Below are positions 28,701 to 35,650 of a stretch of 49,122 nt of DNA, one piece after another. The notes under the pieces were generated by a model that saw only the letters and a list, made by a program, of their open reading frames with translations, had not been told where the DNA came from and searched no databases. Numbering within the stretch: position 1 is the first letter of the stretch; every line of letters starts with the position of its first letter. This DNA is from Bradyrhizobium nitroreducens (GTDB taxonomy: Bacteria > Pseudomonadota > Alphaproteobacteria > Rhizobiales > Xanthobacteraceae), in NCBI RefSeq assembly GCF_002776695.1, contig NZ_LFJC01000003.1, positions 3,691,577 to 3,740,698 on the forward strand. The letters run 5' to 3'. A program made the position numbers and the translations under genes.

Positions 28701-29502
28701 CGTCGGAGTCGCCGATCAGCGCGATCTCGACATTGGTCTGGTCGATGTCGGCCTTCTGTTTGATCGAGGCGACGTTGGGCGGCGCGGCGACGACCGCGTC
28801 CGCCAGATCGAAATTGAGGTTGGCGTTGAAGGCGAGCGTGAGCTTCTGCTCGTTCAGCACCGAGGACACGCCGACGCCGTCGGGCATCTCGAACACGAAG
28901 CGCACGAAGGTCGGCTGCACCGAGGCACGCACGCGGATCTGCGGACGCTTCTTGCTCTCGGCCGCGGCGCGCTGAGCGCGCAGCGCGCGCTCGGCGATGC
29001 GCGCGCGCTCGGCGAGCTCCTTGACGACGTCCATGGGCAAGCTCGGCGCCGGCCCCTTCCAGCCCTCGGGCAGGAGGTCGACGAAGGTGCGCTCGCCGGC
29101 GTTCATGGTGTTGACGGTGACGCGCCGCGCCAGCGACAGGCGGATGGCGGTGCCGTCGGGATCGCGGCGCGCGGAGTTGACGTAATCGGGCGCGCCTTCC
29201 GGCACGCGGTCGACGGGCACGTCGACGGGCCGGTCGAAGCGGATGATGAGGATGGAGCCCGCGGTCGTCACCTCGGAGGGAACGTCCTCGCCGAGCTTGA
29301 TGACGAGGCGGGCAAAGCCGCCGCCGGCCGAAAAAGTCGCCTCGCCCCTGACGGGATCAGCCGCCCGGCTGGGTGCACCGAGGCCGATCAGCAGGCAGAC
29401 CGCCAGCGCGCCCGCCGCGCGGACATGACGCGACAGCCCCGGCGCCAGAGCGCGGGCTCGCGACCACAATCCATCGGCAGCCTCTAGCGCCATTGGCGGC
29501 AT
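25735..29502 (-). CDS. Large secreted TPR protein of the flagellar cluster
   Basis: A 1255-aa exported protein. Signal peptide about 1-47 (AAGALAVCLLIGLGAPSRAAD). Residues about 50-290 contain short beta-strand units (FARLVIKLGEDV, GSILIIRFDRPVDV, RVRASVQPTFVRFVF) like AMIN/secretin-associated domains. A low-complexity linker of Ala, Lys, Pro and Glu (KEAPKEAAKETAKEATKPAP) occupies about 300-430, and a second strand-rich block follows to about 560. The C-terminal half, about 640-1240, is helical with tetratricopeptide-like repeats (YMSRAMYHEAKAVTELML, LAYARQGKWADAREKFKNVE). It probably acts in the periplasm as an assembly or scaffolding factor. It is downstream of motE on the same strand; a TTAA-N7-TTAA box lies at 29573-29587. 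I know no experimental function. Confidence 0.85.
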   Translation of the reverse strand: MPPMALEAADGLWSRARALAPGLSRHVRAAGALAVCLLIGLGAPSRAADPVRGEATFSAGGGFARLVIKLGEDVPSEVTTAGSILIIRFDRPVDVPVDRVPEGAPDYVNSARRDPDGTAIRLSLARRVTVNTMNAGERTFVDLLPEGWKGPAPSLPMDVVKELAERARIAERALRAQRAAAESKKRPQIRVRASVQPTFVRFVFEMPDGVGVSSVLNEQKLTLAFNANLNFDLADAVVAAPPNVASIKQKADIDQTNVEIALIGDSDVHSFRDEKNYVVDVSFQPDRGKAAATPEAAIAQMKPGGHGLAPAPEKPAAEKPKDAHREIVPPTSETIAREAKIEVKPDAKPEVKPEAPAAMPPTEAPKPAPAPAAEAAHAAEAAKEAPKDVAKEAAKPVLPAVEAAAAPSRPAEEAAKEPVKEAPKEAAKETAKEATKPAPQPTIASVDARRDSDGLRVTFPIQVTTPAAAFRRGDTVWLVFDTPKPIDLEAIRTRGGAMIGEVGRIPLDKGQAVRIRLTRPLVYSLASEEVGKETNWLLTLADKIQTTPLPLMMSRNITDPALANIAIPFANPGQLHKLTDPDAGDTLYVVTAQRPVRGFIKRQDLVDLSLLESAHGIAIRPNSDEVGVEVGLDKVILGKKGGLTLSPVDISAERAPTAVRPVFSPEGWRKGQSENFMARQSDLITAISNVEPALRSLPRLDLAQFYMSRAMYHEAKAVTELMLSDPLNKEESGALIMHAIASILIGRPAQGLKDLANPVIGNSHDSQLWKALAYARQGKWADAREKFKNVEFAIASLPLDIQRIVTMDAMRASLEVKDYAGASKRRSELEVVGISPEAAPGFAVLRGRLAEALGHDRDALDDYKLAVASADRPAAAEAKQLEVALRQKRDEIGKEDALRELETLSMTWRGDSIEVKTLQMLSRMYAENGRYRDALTAARTATRLQPNAEASRQAQDLASELFTQIFLGPKGDELPPVEALGMFYEFRELTPIGRRGDELIRRLADRLASIDLLDQAAELLQYQVDHRLEGAARAQVAARLAMIYLANRKPDMAISALRASRISDLSGELRQQRLLLEARAQSDVGRHDLALDIVSNVSGREVLRLRSDIFWAARRWRESAEQIELYYGERFRDFKPLNTVEKSDIIRAAVGYALADDSIGLSRFREKYAPLMSESADRLAFDIASKPAAASSAEFAEIAKLAASVDTLDGFLREMKQRFPDASARAPTSPQAKDEAEHTGSLPTIPVVRQIKMTR

Positions 29503-29572
29503 GTCTTCCGTTTCGACGGCTCTACGCCGGCACTGGTACCGGCCCCTGCCCTCGACTTTAAGGTTTTGCCAA

Positions 29573-29587
29573 TTAAGGACTTCTTAA
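29573..29587. promoter_or_regulatory. CtrA-like box upstream of the TPR gene
   Basis: TTAA-GGACTTC-TTAA, symmetrical in its outer elements, in the 95-bp gap between motE and the TPR gene. It lacks the CCAT extension. It could give the TPR gene its own cell-cycle promoter in addition to read-through from motE. Confidence 0.5.
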
Positions 29588-29597
29588 GTATGAGCCC

Positions 29598-30365
29598 TCA
29601 ATTCGGCTTTTGCGTCGGCTTGCCGTCGATCTTGGGCAGATCGCCGGCCGAGGCCGACTGATCGCCGCCGCCATTGGCACGGCGGGCCATCTCGACGGTC
29701 AGCTTCTCGGCGGCTTCCGGCGACATCAGCCCCATGATGTCCGACATCTTTCGCGGCGCGATCGCCGAGGCGATCTCGATCAGCACGCCCATTTCGAGCC
29801 GGTCGAACACCCGTGCGGCGTCCTTGGGCTTCATGCCCTCGTACATGGTCACGAGGCCCTTCATGCGCTGGGCTTCGGCGGCCTTCTGCTCGGCCTGCGT
29901 GGCGGAGATGCGGGTTTCCACCGCCTTCATCTCCTCGACCTTGCCTTCGATGCGCTTCTCGGCCGATTTGAGCAGGCTTTCGCGAATGTCGATCTCGCGC
30001 TGGCGCGCCTCGATCTCCTGGCGGCGCGCCTGCAACCGCTCGAGGATCGCGCGCTCGGAGGCCGAGACCTGCGGCTGGCCTTCCTCGATCTTGACGGGTG
30101 TGCCGCCCTCGGGCTTGCTCTCGGGCGCGGCCGGCTTCGGCGCCTCCTTCGGCGCGCCGTGGGTCGAGCCGGTGATGATCTCCGGTTCCTCGCGGCCAGT
30201 CGGGAAATTCAGATTCTCCTGCGCCCAGGATTTCTTGGTCTGGTTCGGCTTGTAGTCGAAGACATAGCCGCCATTGATCACGAGGCCCGCCACCTTCAGC
30301 GTGGCGAGGCCGGCGACGGCAACCAGGACGACCGGAATGACGCGGATGTTACGGAAGGATTTCAT
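29598..30365 (-). CDS. motE: MotE-family protein
   Basis: A 255-aa periplasmic protein anchored by one N-terminal helix (VIPVVLVAVAGLATLKVAGL, about 9-28). A Pro/Glu-rich spacer follows, then a coiled coil at about 110-175 (ERAILERLQARRQEIEARQR...), then a small domain at about 175-235 similar to the MgtE N-terminal domain (LVTMYEGMKPKDAARVFDRL, PRKMSDIMGLMSPEAAEKLT). This is the MotE arrangement; in Sinorhizobium MotE acts as a chaperone for MotC in motor function. It lies nine bases after the DUF6468 gene on the same strand, in the run fliL-fliM-DUF6468-motE. Confidence 0.9.
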   Translation of the reverse strand: MKSFRNIRVIPVVLVAVAGLATLKVAGLVINGGYVFDYKPNQTKKSWAQENLNFPTGREEPEIITGSTHGAPKEAPKPAAPESKPEGGTPVKIEEGQPQVSASERAILERLQARRQEIEARQREIDIRESLLKSAEKRIEGKVEEMKAVETRISATQAEQKAAEAQRMKGLVTMYEGMKPKDAARVFDRLEMGVLIEIASAIAPRKMSDIMGLMSPEAAEKLTVEMARRANGGGDQSASAGDLPKIDGKPTQKPN

Positions 30366-30374
30366 ATCCTCACT

Positions 30375-30821
30375 TCACGCGGCAAGGCCGTTGGATCGTC
30401 GGCGCTCGGAGAAGGCTTCGGCCGCCGCCGCGACCGCCTTCGCCGTCGACGGCTTCGGCGCCGTCGCGGAAACTGTCTCCGGATTGGTGACGGGGCGCGC
30501 GGCGATCGCGATCTTGGACAGGCGCCGCACCACGTTGTCGGCTTCGCCGAGCTGCTTGTAGAGCTGGTCCGACATCTGCGTCGCCGCGGCGAGCTGGCTG
30601 CCGAGATTCTCGTTGACGTCGCGCACGGCGAGCTTCAGCCCGCCGATCGCGCGTTCCGCGATCTCGGTTGCGGTGATCAGCTCGCCGATCACCGCCTTCA
30701 GCGAATGCTCGTCCGCCTTCAGCCGCGTCAGGCGCTTGTTGAGCATGACGCAGTAGACGATCGTCAGCATCAGCAGGATAGCCACCAGCGTCTCGATCGC
30801 CATTCCCAGGGAGTGGTTCAT
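30375..30821 (-). CDS. DUF6468 domain protein of the flagellar operon
   Basis: A 148-aa protein with one N-terminal membrane helix (LGMAIETLVAILLMLTIVYCV, about 5-25), then a mainly helical, probably coiled cytoplasmic part (RLTRLKADEHSLKAVIGELI, AERAIGGLKLAVRDVNENLG) and an Ala-rich tail. This matches the DUF6468 family, which I know only as a small protein found between fliM and motE in alphaproteobacteria. The start codon overlaps the fliM stop (ATGA at 30818-30821), implying translational coupling. The position suggests a role at the motor or C-ring; nothing more can be said from sequence. Confidence 0.85.
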   Translation of the reverse strand: MNHSLGMAIETLVAILLMLTIVYCVMLNKRLTRLKADEHSLKAVIGELITATEIAERAIGGLKLAVRDVNENLGSQLAAATQMSDQLYKQLGEADNVVRRLSKIAIAARPVTNPETVSATAPKPSTAKAVAAAAEAFSERRRSNGLAA

Positions 30822-32020
30822 GGGGCCTCCATCATCTTGTTCTGCTCGTCCACCTTCTCGAACATCGCAAGTGTCGTACTTGGCTTGCGCAAGGGTTTCG
30901 TCACGCGGATCGCGACGCGGTCGCCGACCCGGCCCATCCGCCCCTCGGTCAGCGTGACGTCGCCGCAGCGCACGGTGACGTTGGCATCCGCGCGCATGTC
31001 CAGCGGCAGCGTGTCGCCGACCTTGAGCCGCATCAGCTGCTTGAGCGGGATGTCGGCCTCGTAGAGCACGGCATCGACGGCGATCTCGGCCTGCACGATT
31101 TCGGTGGCGAAATGGCCTTCCCAGACCGGATCGCGGCCGAACTTTTCGCCCATGAACATCTGGAGCAGGACGCCCCGGATCGGCTCGATGGTCGCATAAG
31201 GCAGCAGGAGTTCGATGTTGCCGCCGCGGTCTTCCATGTCGATGCGCAGGCGCACCAGGATCGCGGCATTGGCGGGACGGCTGATCGCGGCGAAACGCGG
31301 ATTGGTCTCGAGCCGGTCGATCGTGAAGGTGACCGGCGACAGCGGCCGGAACGCCTGCTCGGCATCGGCCAGCACCACCTCGACCAGCCGCTTGACCAGC
31401 TCGGTCTCGATCGTGGTGTAGGGCCGGCCCTCGATGCGGAGCTGGCTGGTGCCGCGGCGGCCGCCGAGCAGCACGTCGATCATCGAATAGATCAGGTTGG
31501 AATCGACCGTCGCCATGCCGAAGTTTTCCCACTCCTCGGCCTTGAAGACGGTGAGGACGGCAGGCAGCGGGATCGAGTTCATGTAGTCGCCGAAACGCAC
31601 CGAGGTGATGCGGTCGAGCGAGACTTCGACGTTGTCGGAGGTGAAATTGCGCAAGGACGTCGTCATCAGCCGCACCAGGCGGTCGAAGACGATTTCGAGC
31701 ATCGGCAGACGCTCGTAGGAGACCATCGCCGAATCGATGATCGCGCGGATGCCGGAATGGTCGTCCAGCGTGACGTCGCCGACGGTGAAGCCGAGGAGAT
31801 TGTCGATCTCCTCCTGCGACAGCACCCGCTCGCCGGAATTCTTGCCGCTGCCGAGATCGCGGCTGCCGTCCTCGACCATGGCCGCCCATTGCAGCGCCAT
31901 GGTCTCTGATAGTTCGTTTTCGGCAGCGGCCTTGGCGGCCTCCGCGGGATCCTCGGAATCGAGCGACGCCTCCCATTGGGCGGCAATCGCATCCTGGTCC
32001 ATTTGCTCGTTGCCGGCCAT
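30818..32020 (-). CDS. fliM: Flagellar motor switch protein FliM, N-terminally extended
   Basis: A 400-aa C-ring protein. The CheY-binding motif LSQEEIDNLLGF, at the very N-terminus in E. coli, is at residues 67-78 here, behind a 66-residue acidic extension. The middle domain (FDRLVRLMTTSLRNFTSDNV through the FLMVLGGGG-equivalent MIDVLLGGRRG) and the C-terminal SpoA-type domain (DVTLTEGRMGRVGDRVAIRV region) are complete. The extension contains two similar short segments (AIAAQWEASLDSED and MALQWAAMVEDGS). It overlaps the DUF6468 gene by four bases and starts 30 bp after the fliL stop. Confidence 0.95.
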   Translation of the reverse strand: MAGNEQMDQDAIAAQWEASLDSEDPAEAAKAAAENELSETMALQWAAMVEDGSRDLGSGKNSGERVLSQEEIDNLLGFTVGDVTLDDHSGIRAIIDSAMVSYERLPMLEIVFDRLVRLMTTSLRNFTSDNVEVSLDRITSVRFGDYMNSIPLPAVLTVFKAEEWENFGMATVDSNLIYSMIDVLLGGRRGTSQLRIEGRPYTTIETELVKRLVEVVLADAEQAFRPLSPVTFTIDRLETNPRFAAISRPANAAILVRLRIDMEDRGGNIELLLPYATIEPIRGVLLQMFMGEKFGRDPVWEGHFATEIVQAEIAVDAVLYEADIPLKQLMRLKVGDTLPLDMRADANVTVRCGDVTLTEGRMGRVGDRVAIRVTKPLRKPSTTLAMFEKVDEQNKMMEAP

Positions 32021-32050
32021 GACGCTAGCCCGTGCCCTTCCGCAGCGTCT

Positions 32051-32551
32051 TCACTGGATCACGACTTCCTTGAACAGCACCGCGCTGACCTGGATCGGGG
32101 CGACCGCCGCGTTGACGCGCTTGGTCAGCTCCTCCTTGAGGCGGAAGATGCCGGCGGAACCGTTGAGGTCGGAGGGGCGCAGCTCGCGCACATAGGTCTG
32201 GAAGATGTCGGTGACGCGCGGCATCGTCGGCTTGATCGCCTCGACCTGCTTTTCTTCCTTCAGCTCCAGCACGATCTTCAGCCGCAGATATTGCACGCGC
32301 TCGCCCGGCGCGCCGGCGAGGTTGACCATCATGTCGGGGACGTCGACGAAGGCCGGCGGCTTCGGCGGCGGCGCGACCTCGGCATGGTGCTCGTCGTCGC
32401 CGTGACGGAAGAAGAAGAACCAGGTCGCAGCACCACCGCCGAGGATGGCGAGCAGGCCGATGGCCATGATGATGAGCTTCAGCTTGTTCTTCGGCGGAGC
32501 GGCTTCCGCGCCCTCGGCGGCTGCGCCGCCTTCTGCTTCATTCTCTGCCAT
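32051..32551 (-). CDS. fliL: Flagellar basal body-associated protein FliL
   Basis: A 166-aa protein with an Ala/Glu-rich cytoplasmic N-terminus, one membrane helix (LIIMAIGLLAILGGGAATWFFFF, about 30-52) and a periplasmic domain with FVDVPDMMVNLAGAPGERVQ and YLRLKIVLELKEEKQVEAIK, the usual FliL pattern. FliL surrounds the stator in other species. Start ATG 32551. It is the first gene of fliL-fliM-DUF6468-motE, divergent from flgF, with a CtrA half-box and a dyad in the shared upstream region. Confidence 0.95.
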   Translation of the reverse strand: MAENEAEGGAAAEGAEAAPPKNKLKLIIMAIGLLAILGGGAATWFFFFRHGDDEHHAEVAPPPKPPAFVDVPDMMVNLAGAPGERVQYLRLKIVLELKEEKQVEAIKPTMPRVTDIFQTYVRELRPSDLNGSAGIFRLKEELTKRVNAAVAPIQVSAVLFKEVVIQ

Positions 32552-32666
32552 GGTCGCCGCGCCCGGATCTCTCAAAGGGGTCGAAAGAGCGAAGCCTCAA
32601 GACAGTGACGCGATACAAATGCCCCGGCGCAATGCGCTCCTCTTCATGGCAAACGCTACGGTAATA

Positions 32667-32685
32667 ATGGTTAACGGAATCTTTC
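32667..32685. promoter_or_regulatory. Partial CtrA-like box upstream of fliL
   Basis: On the minus strand GAAA-GATTCCG-TTAACCAT: the right half with CCAT is perfect, the left half is not. A similar block, TGGCTAACAGAACCTTTCTG, lies 56 bp away at 32724-32743 (compare TGGTTAACGGAATCTTTCGA at 32668-32687), so a tandem pair of sites is likely. The region 32552-32930 contains no gene. Confidence 0.45.
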
Positions 32686-32700
32686 GATTGGGCCTCAGCT

Positions 32701-32715
32701 AGGAAAAATCTGCCG
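32701..32715. promoter_or_regulatory. 15-bp dyad-like site at fliL/flgF
   Basis: AGGAAAAATCTGCCG, matching 13 of 15 positions of the site CGGCAAAATCTGCCG at fliX/flgI. The left arm is degenerate. It is 88 bp upstream of the sigma-54 element of flgF, a normal enhancer distance for an NtrC-type activator such as FlbD. Confidence 0.4.
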
Positions 32716-32802
32716 GGCAAACATGGCTAACAGAACCTTTCTGCCGCCCTCCCGCACCCTCAAGAAATCGACAATCCATTGAAATATATAATTTTTTCAG
32801 GT

Positions 32803-32818
32803 TGGCACGGCTTTCGCT
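32803..32818 (+). promoter_or_regulatory. Sigma-54 promoter of flgF-flgG-flgA-flgH
   Basis: TGGCACGGCTTTCGCT fits TGGCACG-N4-TTGCW at all but one position, with GG and GC in the right phase. An AT-rich tract (GAAATATATAATTTTTTC, 32781-32798) just upstream could bind IHF. It lies 113 bp before the flgF start. Sigma-54 drives the mid-class axial genes in Caulobacter. Confidence 0.75.
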
Positions 32819-32930
32819 GAGAGAGGGCCGAGGCCGAACGGTTTGGGAGAACCCGACAGTCTCGTTCACGGGGTCCGCCAAGGCGCTTGGGAGAGCGAAA
32901 TGGCAGGTCCCACTCAGGGGAGATCATCCG

Positions 32931-33692
32931 ATGCAGAACGCGCTTCTGATCGGCTTGTCACGGCAGATGACGTTGGAGCGGCAGATGGATGTCATCGCCA
33001 ACAACGTCGCCAATGCCAACACCAACGGCTTCAAGGCCGATCATTCGCTGTTCGAGGAGTACCTCAACTCGAACGCGCGTGAGGACAATTTCATCGGCGC
33101 GGACCGCCGGGTCTCCTATGTGCAGGACCGCGGCACCTACCGCGACATCGGCCAGGGGCCGATGGAGCCGACCAAGAATCCGCTCGACATGGCGATCAGC
33201 GGCAACGCCTATTTCGCGGTGCAGGCCAATGGCGGCGAGCTCTTCACCCGCGACGGCAAATTCTCGCTCAACTCGACCGGCCAGCTCGTCACCTCGGACG
33301 GCAATCTGGTGCTCGGCACCGGCGGCCCGATCACCTTCCAGCCGACCGACCACGACATCAACGTCGCGCCCGACGGCACCATCACGGTGCTCGAAGGCAC
33401 CGCCAAGACCGACTCGATCCGCGGCAAGATCCGCATGGCCTCGTTCGACGATCCGACCAAGCTGACCAAGCTCGGCGCCAACCTCTACAGCGCCGGCTCC
33501 GCGACCCAGCAGGCCGACACCAAGTCCACCGTGCAGCAGGGCTATATCGAGAAGTCGAACGTGAATTCGGTCGGCGAGATGACCCGCATGGTCGAGGTCA
33601 TGCGCAGCTACACCGCCATCGCCAATCTGCTCCAGCAGCAGAGCGACCTCCACAAATCGGCGATCGAGAAGCTCGCCGACGTTCCGGCCTGA
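32931..33692 (+). CDS. flgF: Flagellar basal-body rod protein FlgF
   Basis: A 253-aa proximal rod protein. Axial N-terminal motif (GLSRQMTLERQMDVIANNVA, NANTNGFK), central FlgE/F/G domain, and C-terminal SVGEMTRMVEVMRSYTAIAN. Start is ATG 32931 following AGGGGAG; the frame is open upstream to 32802, but homologues begin at this Met. It is the first gene of the flgF-flgG-flgA-flgH run, 16 bp before flgG, under the sigma-54 element at 32803-32818. Confidence 0.97.
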   Translation: MQNALLIGLSRQMTLERQMDVIANNVANANTNGFKADHSLFEEYLNSNAREDNFIGADRRVSYVQDRGTYRDIGQGPMEPTKNPLDMAISGNAYFAVQANGGELFTRDGKFSLNSTGQLVTSDGNLVLGTGGPITFQPTDHDINVAPDGTITVLEGTAKTDSIRGKIRMASFDDPTKLTKLGANLYSAGSATQQADTKSTVQQGYIEKSNVNSVGEMTRMVEVMRSYTAIANLLQQQSDLHKSAIEKLADVPA

Positions 33693-33708
33693 TTAGGAGA
33701 GAACTGAC

Positions 33709-34497
33709 ATGCAGGCGCTTCACACCGCAGCGACCGGAATGGCGGCACAGGAACTCAACGTTCAGGTGATCTCCAACAACATCGCGAACCTCCGCACCAC
33801 CGGCTTCAAGAAGCAGACGGCGGCGTTCCAGGACCTGATCTACGAGCACGTGCGCCGCGTCGGCGCGCAGGCCTCGGACCAGGGCACCATCCTGCCCGTC
33901 GGCGTCGACATCGGCGGCGGCGTCAAGACCGTCGGCACGCCGCGCAGCATGACGCAGGGCACCCTGTCGCAGACCGGCAACGATCTCGACCTTGCGATGT
34001 CCGGCGAAGGCTTCTTCAAGATCCTGATGCCCGACGGCACCTATCAGTACACCCGCGACGGCACCTTCCAGATGGACAATCAGGGCCGCGTCGTCACCGC
34101 CCAGGGCAACCCGGTGCAGCCGACGATCACGATTCCGAACAACGCCTCCGGCATCACCGTGAGCGAGCAGGGCCAGGTCTCGGTGACGCTGCCGGGCTCG
34201 TCGACCTCCTCGATCGTCGGCCAGATCGGCGTGACCCGCTTCATCAACAAGGCGGGCCTGCAGCCGGTCGGCAGCAACCAGTTCACCGAGACCCCCTCGT
34301 CCGGCCCGCCGCAGGACGGCACCGCGAACTCCGAGGGCTACGGCAAGATCACCCAGGGCAGCCTCGAGCAGGCCAATGTCGACGTCGTCTCGGAGATGAG
34401 CGACCTGATCGCCGCCCAGCGCGCCTACGAGATGAACGCCAAGGTGATCAGCGCCGCCGACCAGATGATGCAATCGACCACGGCGCTGTTCCGCTGA
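33709..34497 (+). CDS. flgG: Flagellar distal rod protein FlgG
   Basis: A 262-aa distal rod protein with the standard N-terminus MQALHTAATGMAAQELNVQV, IANLRTTGFKKQ and the C-terminus NVDVVSEMSDLIAAQRAYEM. Of normal length (E. coli FlgG is 260 aa) and complete. A GGAGAG ribosome site lies just before the start. It follows flgF in the same operon. Confidence 0.98.
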   Translation: MQALHTAATGMAAQELNVQVISNNIANLRTTGFKKQTAAFQDLIYEHVRRVGAQASDQGTILPVGVDIGGGVKTVGTPRSMTQGTLSQTGNDLDLAMSGEGFFKILMPDGTYQYTRDGTFQMDNQGRVVTAQGNPVQPTITIPNNASGITVSEQGQVSVTLPGSSTSSIVGQIGVTRFINKAGLQPVGSNQFTETPSSGPPQDGTANSEGYGKITQGSLEQANVDVVSEMSDLIAAQRAYEMNAKVISAADQMMQSTTALFR

Positions 34498-34507
34498 GGT
34501 GATGACG

Positions 34508-35641
34508 ATGATCCGCACCGCCCTCGCCACGATCTCCGCCCTTGTCGCGCTGGCCTTGCCGGCAGCGGCGGCGGACGACTTCATCGCCTCGCCGACGCTG
34601 CGCGCGAGCGTCACCGTGACCTCGGACGTGGTGCGGGTCGGCGATCTCATCGACAATGCCGGATCGGCCGCGCTGATCCCGGTCTACCGCTCGCCCGATC
34701 TCGGCACCACCGGCACGCTGACGACCGCGCAGGTGCTGTCGGTGCTCCGCGCCAAGCAGGTGATCGGGGTGATGACCGGCGACATCAAGGAGGTCCAGGT
34801 CACCCGCCTCGCCCGCACGCTGGCGAACAAGGATCTCGAAAACGCCGTCGCTTCGGCGCTCGAGCGCCGCTTCGGCCTCGGGGATGCCGCCAACATCACC
34901 GTCACCTTCGACCGCGGCGTGGCCGAGATGCGGCTCGACGCCTCCAACACCGGCGCGCTGCAGCCGGTCGCAACCCGCTACGACGCGCGCAGCGGCCGTT
35001 TCGACATCGCTTTCGAGATTGCCAACGACAACAATCCGAGCCCGACCAAGCTGCGCTTCTCCGGCACCGCGATCGAGACGGTGGAAGTGGCCGTGCTGAC
35101 GCGCGACATCGACCGCGCCGATCTGCTGAAGGCCTCCGACGTCGCACTGGAGCGCCGGCCCAAGGCCGAGGTCACCGGCGAGCCCGCCTCGCGCGAGCGC
35201 AGCGTCGGCATGCAGCTGCGCCGGCCGATGCGGGCGGGCACGCCGCTTCGTGCCGCCGACATCGTCAAGCCCGACTTCGTCGTGCGCGACCAGGCCGTGA
35301 CCGTCATCTTCCAGGCGCCCGGCCTCTACCTCACCACGCGCGGCAAGGCGATCGAGAGCGGCGCCGAGGGCGACACCGTCAGCGTGCTCAATCTGCAATC
35401 CAAGCGCACGCTGACCGGCGTCGTCACCGGCCGCGGCCAGGTGACGATCCAGGGCGCGAGCCAGTCCGCACCGATGGCGCCCGCGGTCGAGCAGACCTCC
35501 TCGCTCAAGCGCGACGAGGCGCCCGCCCCCGTCGACACCGCAGCTCTCCTCCGCAGCCTGGTGCAGGCCCCCGCCTCGCCGGCCCAGATCGCAGAAGCCC
35601 AGATCCCGCAAGCTCGCGTCTCGCAAGCTCAAGCCAAGTAA
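34508..35641 (+). CDS. flgA: Flagellar P-ring assembly chaperone FlgA, long form
   Basis: A periplasmic chaperone for P-ring (FlgI) assembly, 377 aa. Signal peptide about 1-20 (IRTALATISALVALALPAAA). The C-terminal half carries the SAF/ChapFlgA domain (ADLLKASDVALERRP, QLRRPMRAGTPLRAADIVKP, GLYLTTRGKAIESGAEGDTV). The first 150 residues form an extra domain absent from the 219-aa enteric protein but usual in alphaproteobacteria. The start could be 34502 or 34508; GAGGTG at 34496-34501 is best spaced for 34508. The tail past about 330 is Ala/Gln-rich. Confidence 0.93.
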   Translation: MIRTALATISALVALALPAAAADDFIASPTLRASVTVTSDVVRVGDLIDNAGSAALIPVYRSPDLGTTGTLTTAQVLSVLRAKQVIGVMTGDIKEVQVTRLARTLANKDLENAVASALERRFGLGDAANITVTFDRGVAEMRLDASNTGALQPVATRYDARSGRFDIAFEIANDNNPSPTKLRFSGTAIETVEVAVLTRDIDRADLLKASDVALERRPKAEVTGEPASRERSVGMQLRRPMRAGTPLRAADIVKPDFVVRDQAVTVIFQAPGLYLTTRGKAIESGAEGDTVSVLNLQSKRTLTGVVTGRGQVTIQGASQSAPMAPAVEQTSSLKRDEAPAPVDTAALLRSLVQAPASPAQIAEAQIPQARVSQAQAK

Positions 35642-35650
35642 GAGTTCGTC

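Noticed and set aside
25630..29487. A 1285-codon open frame on the plus strand
   Set aside because: It is the antisense of the 1255-aa TPR gene; its translation is Arg/Val/Asp-rich without domains, as expected for a shadow in high-GC DNA.
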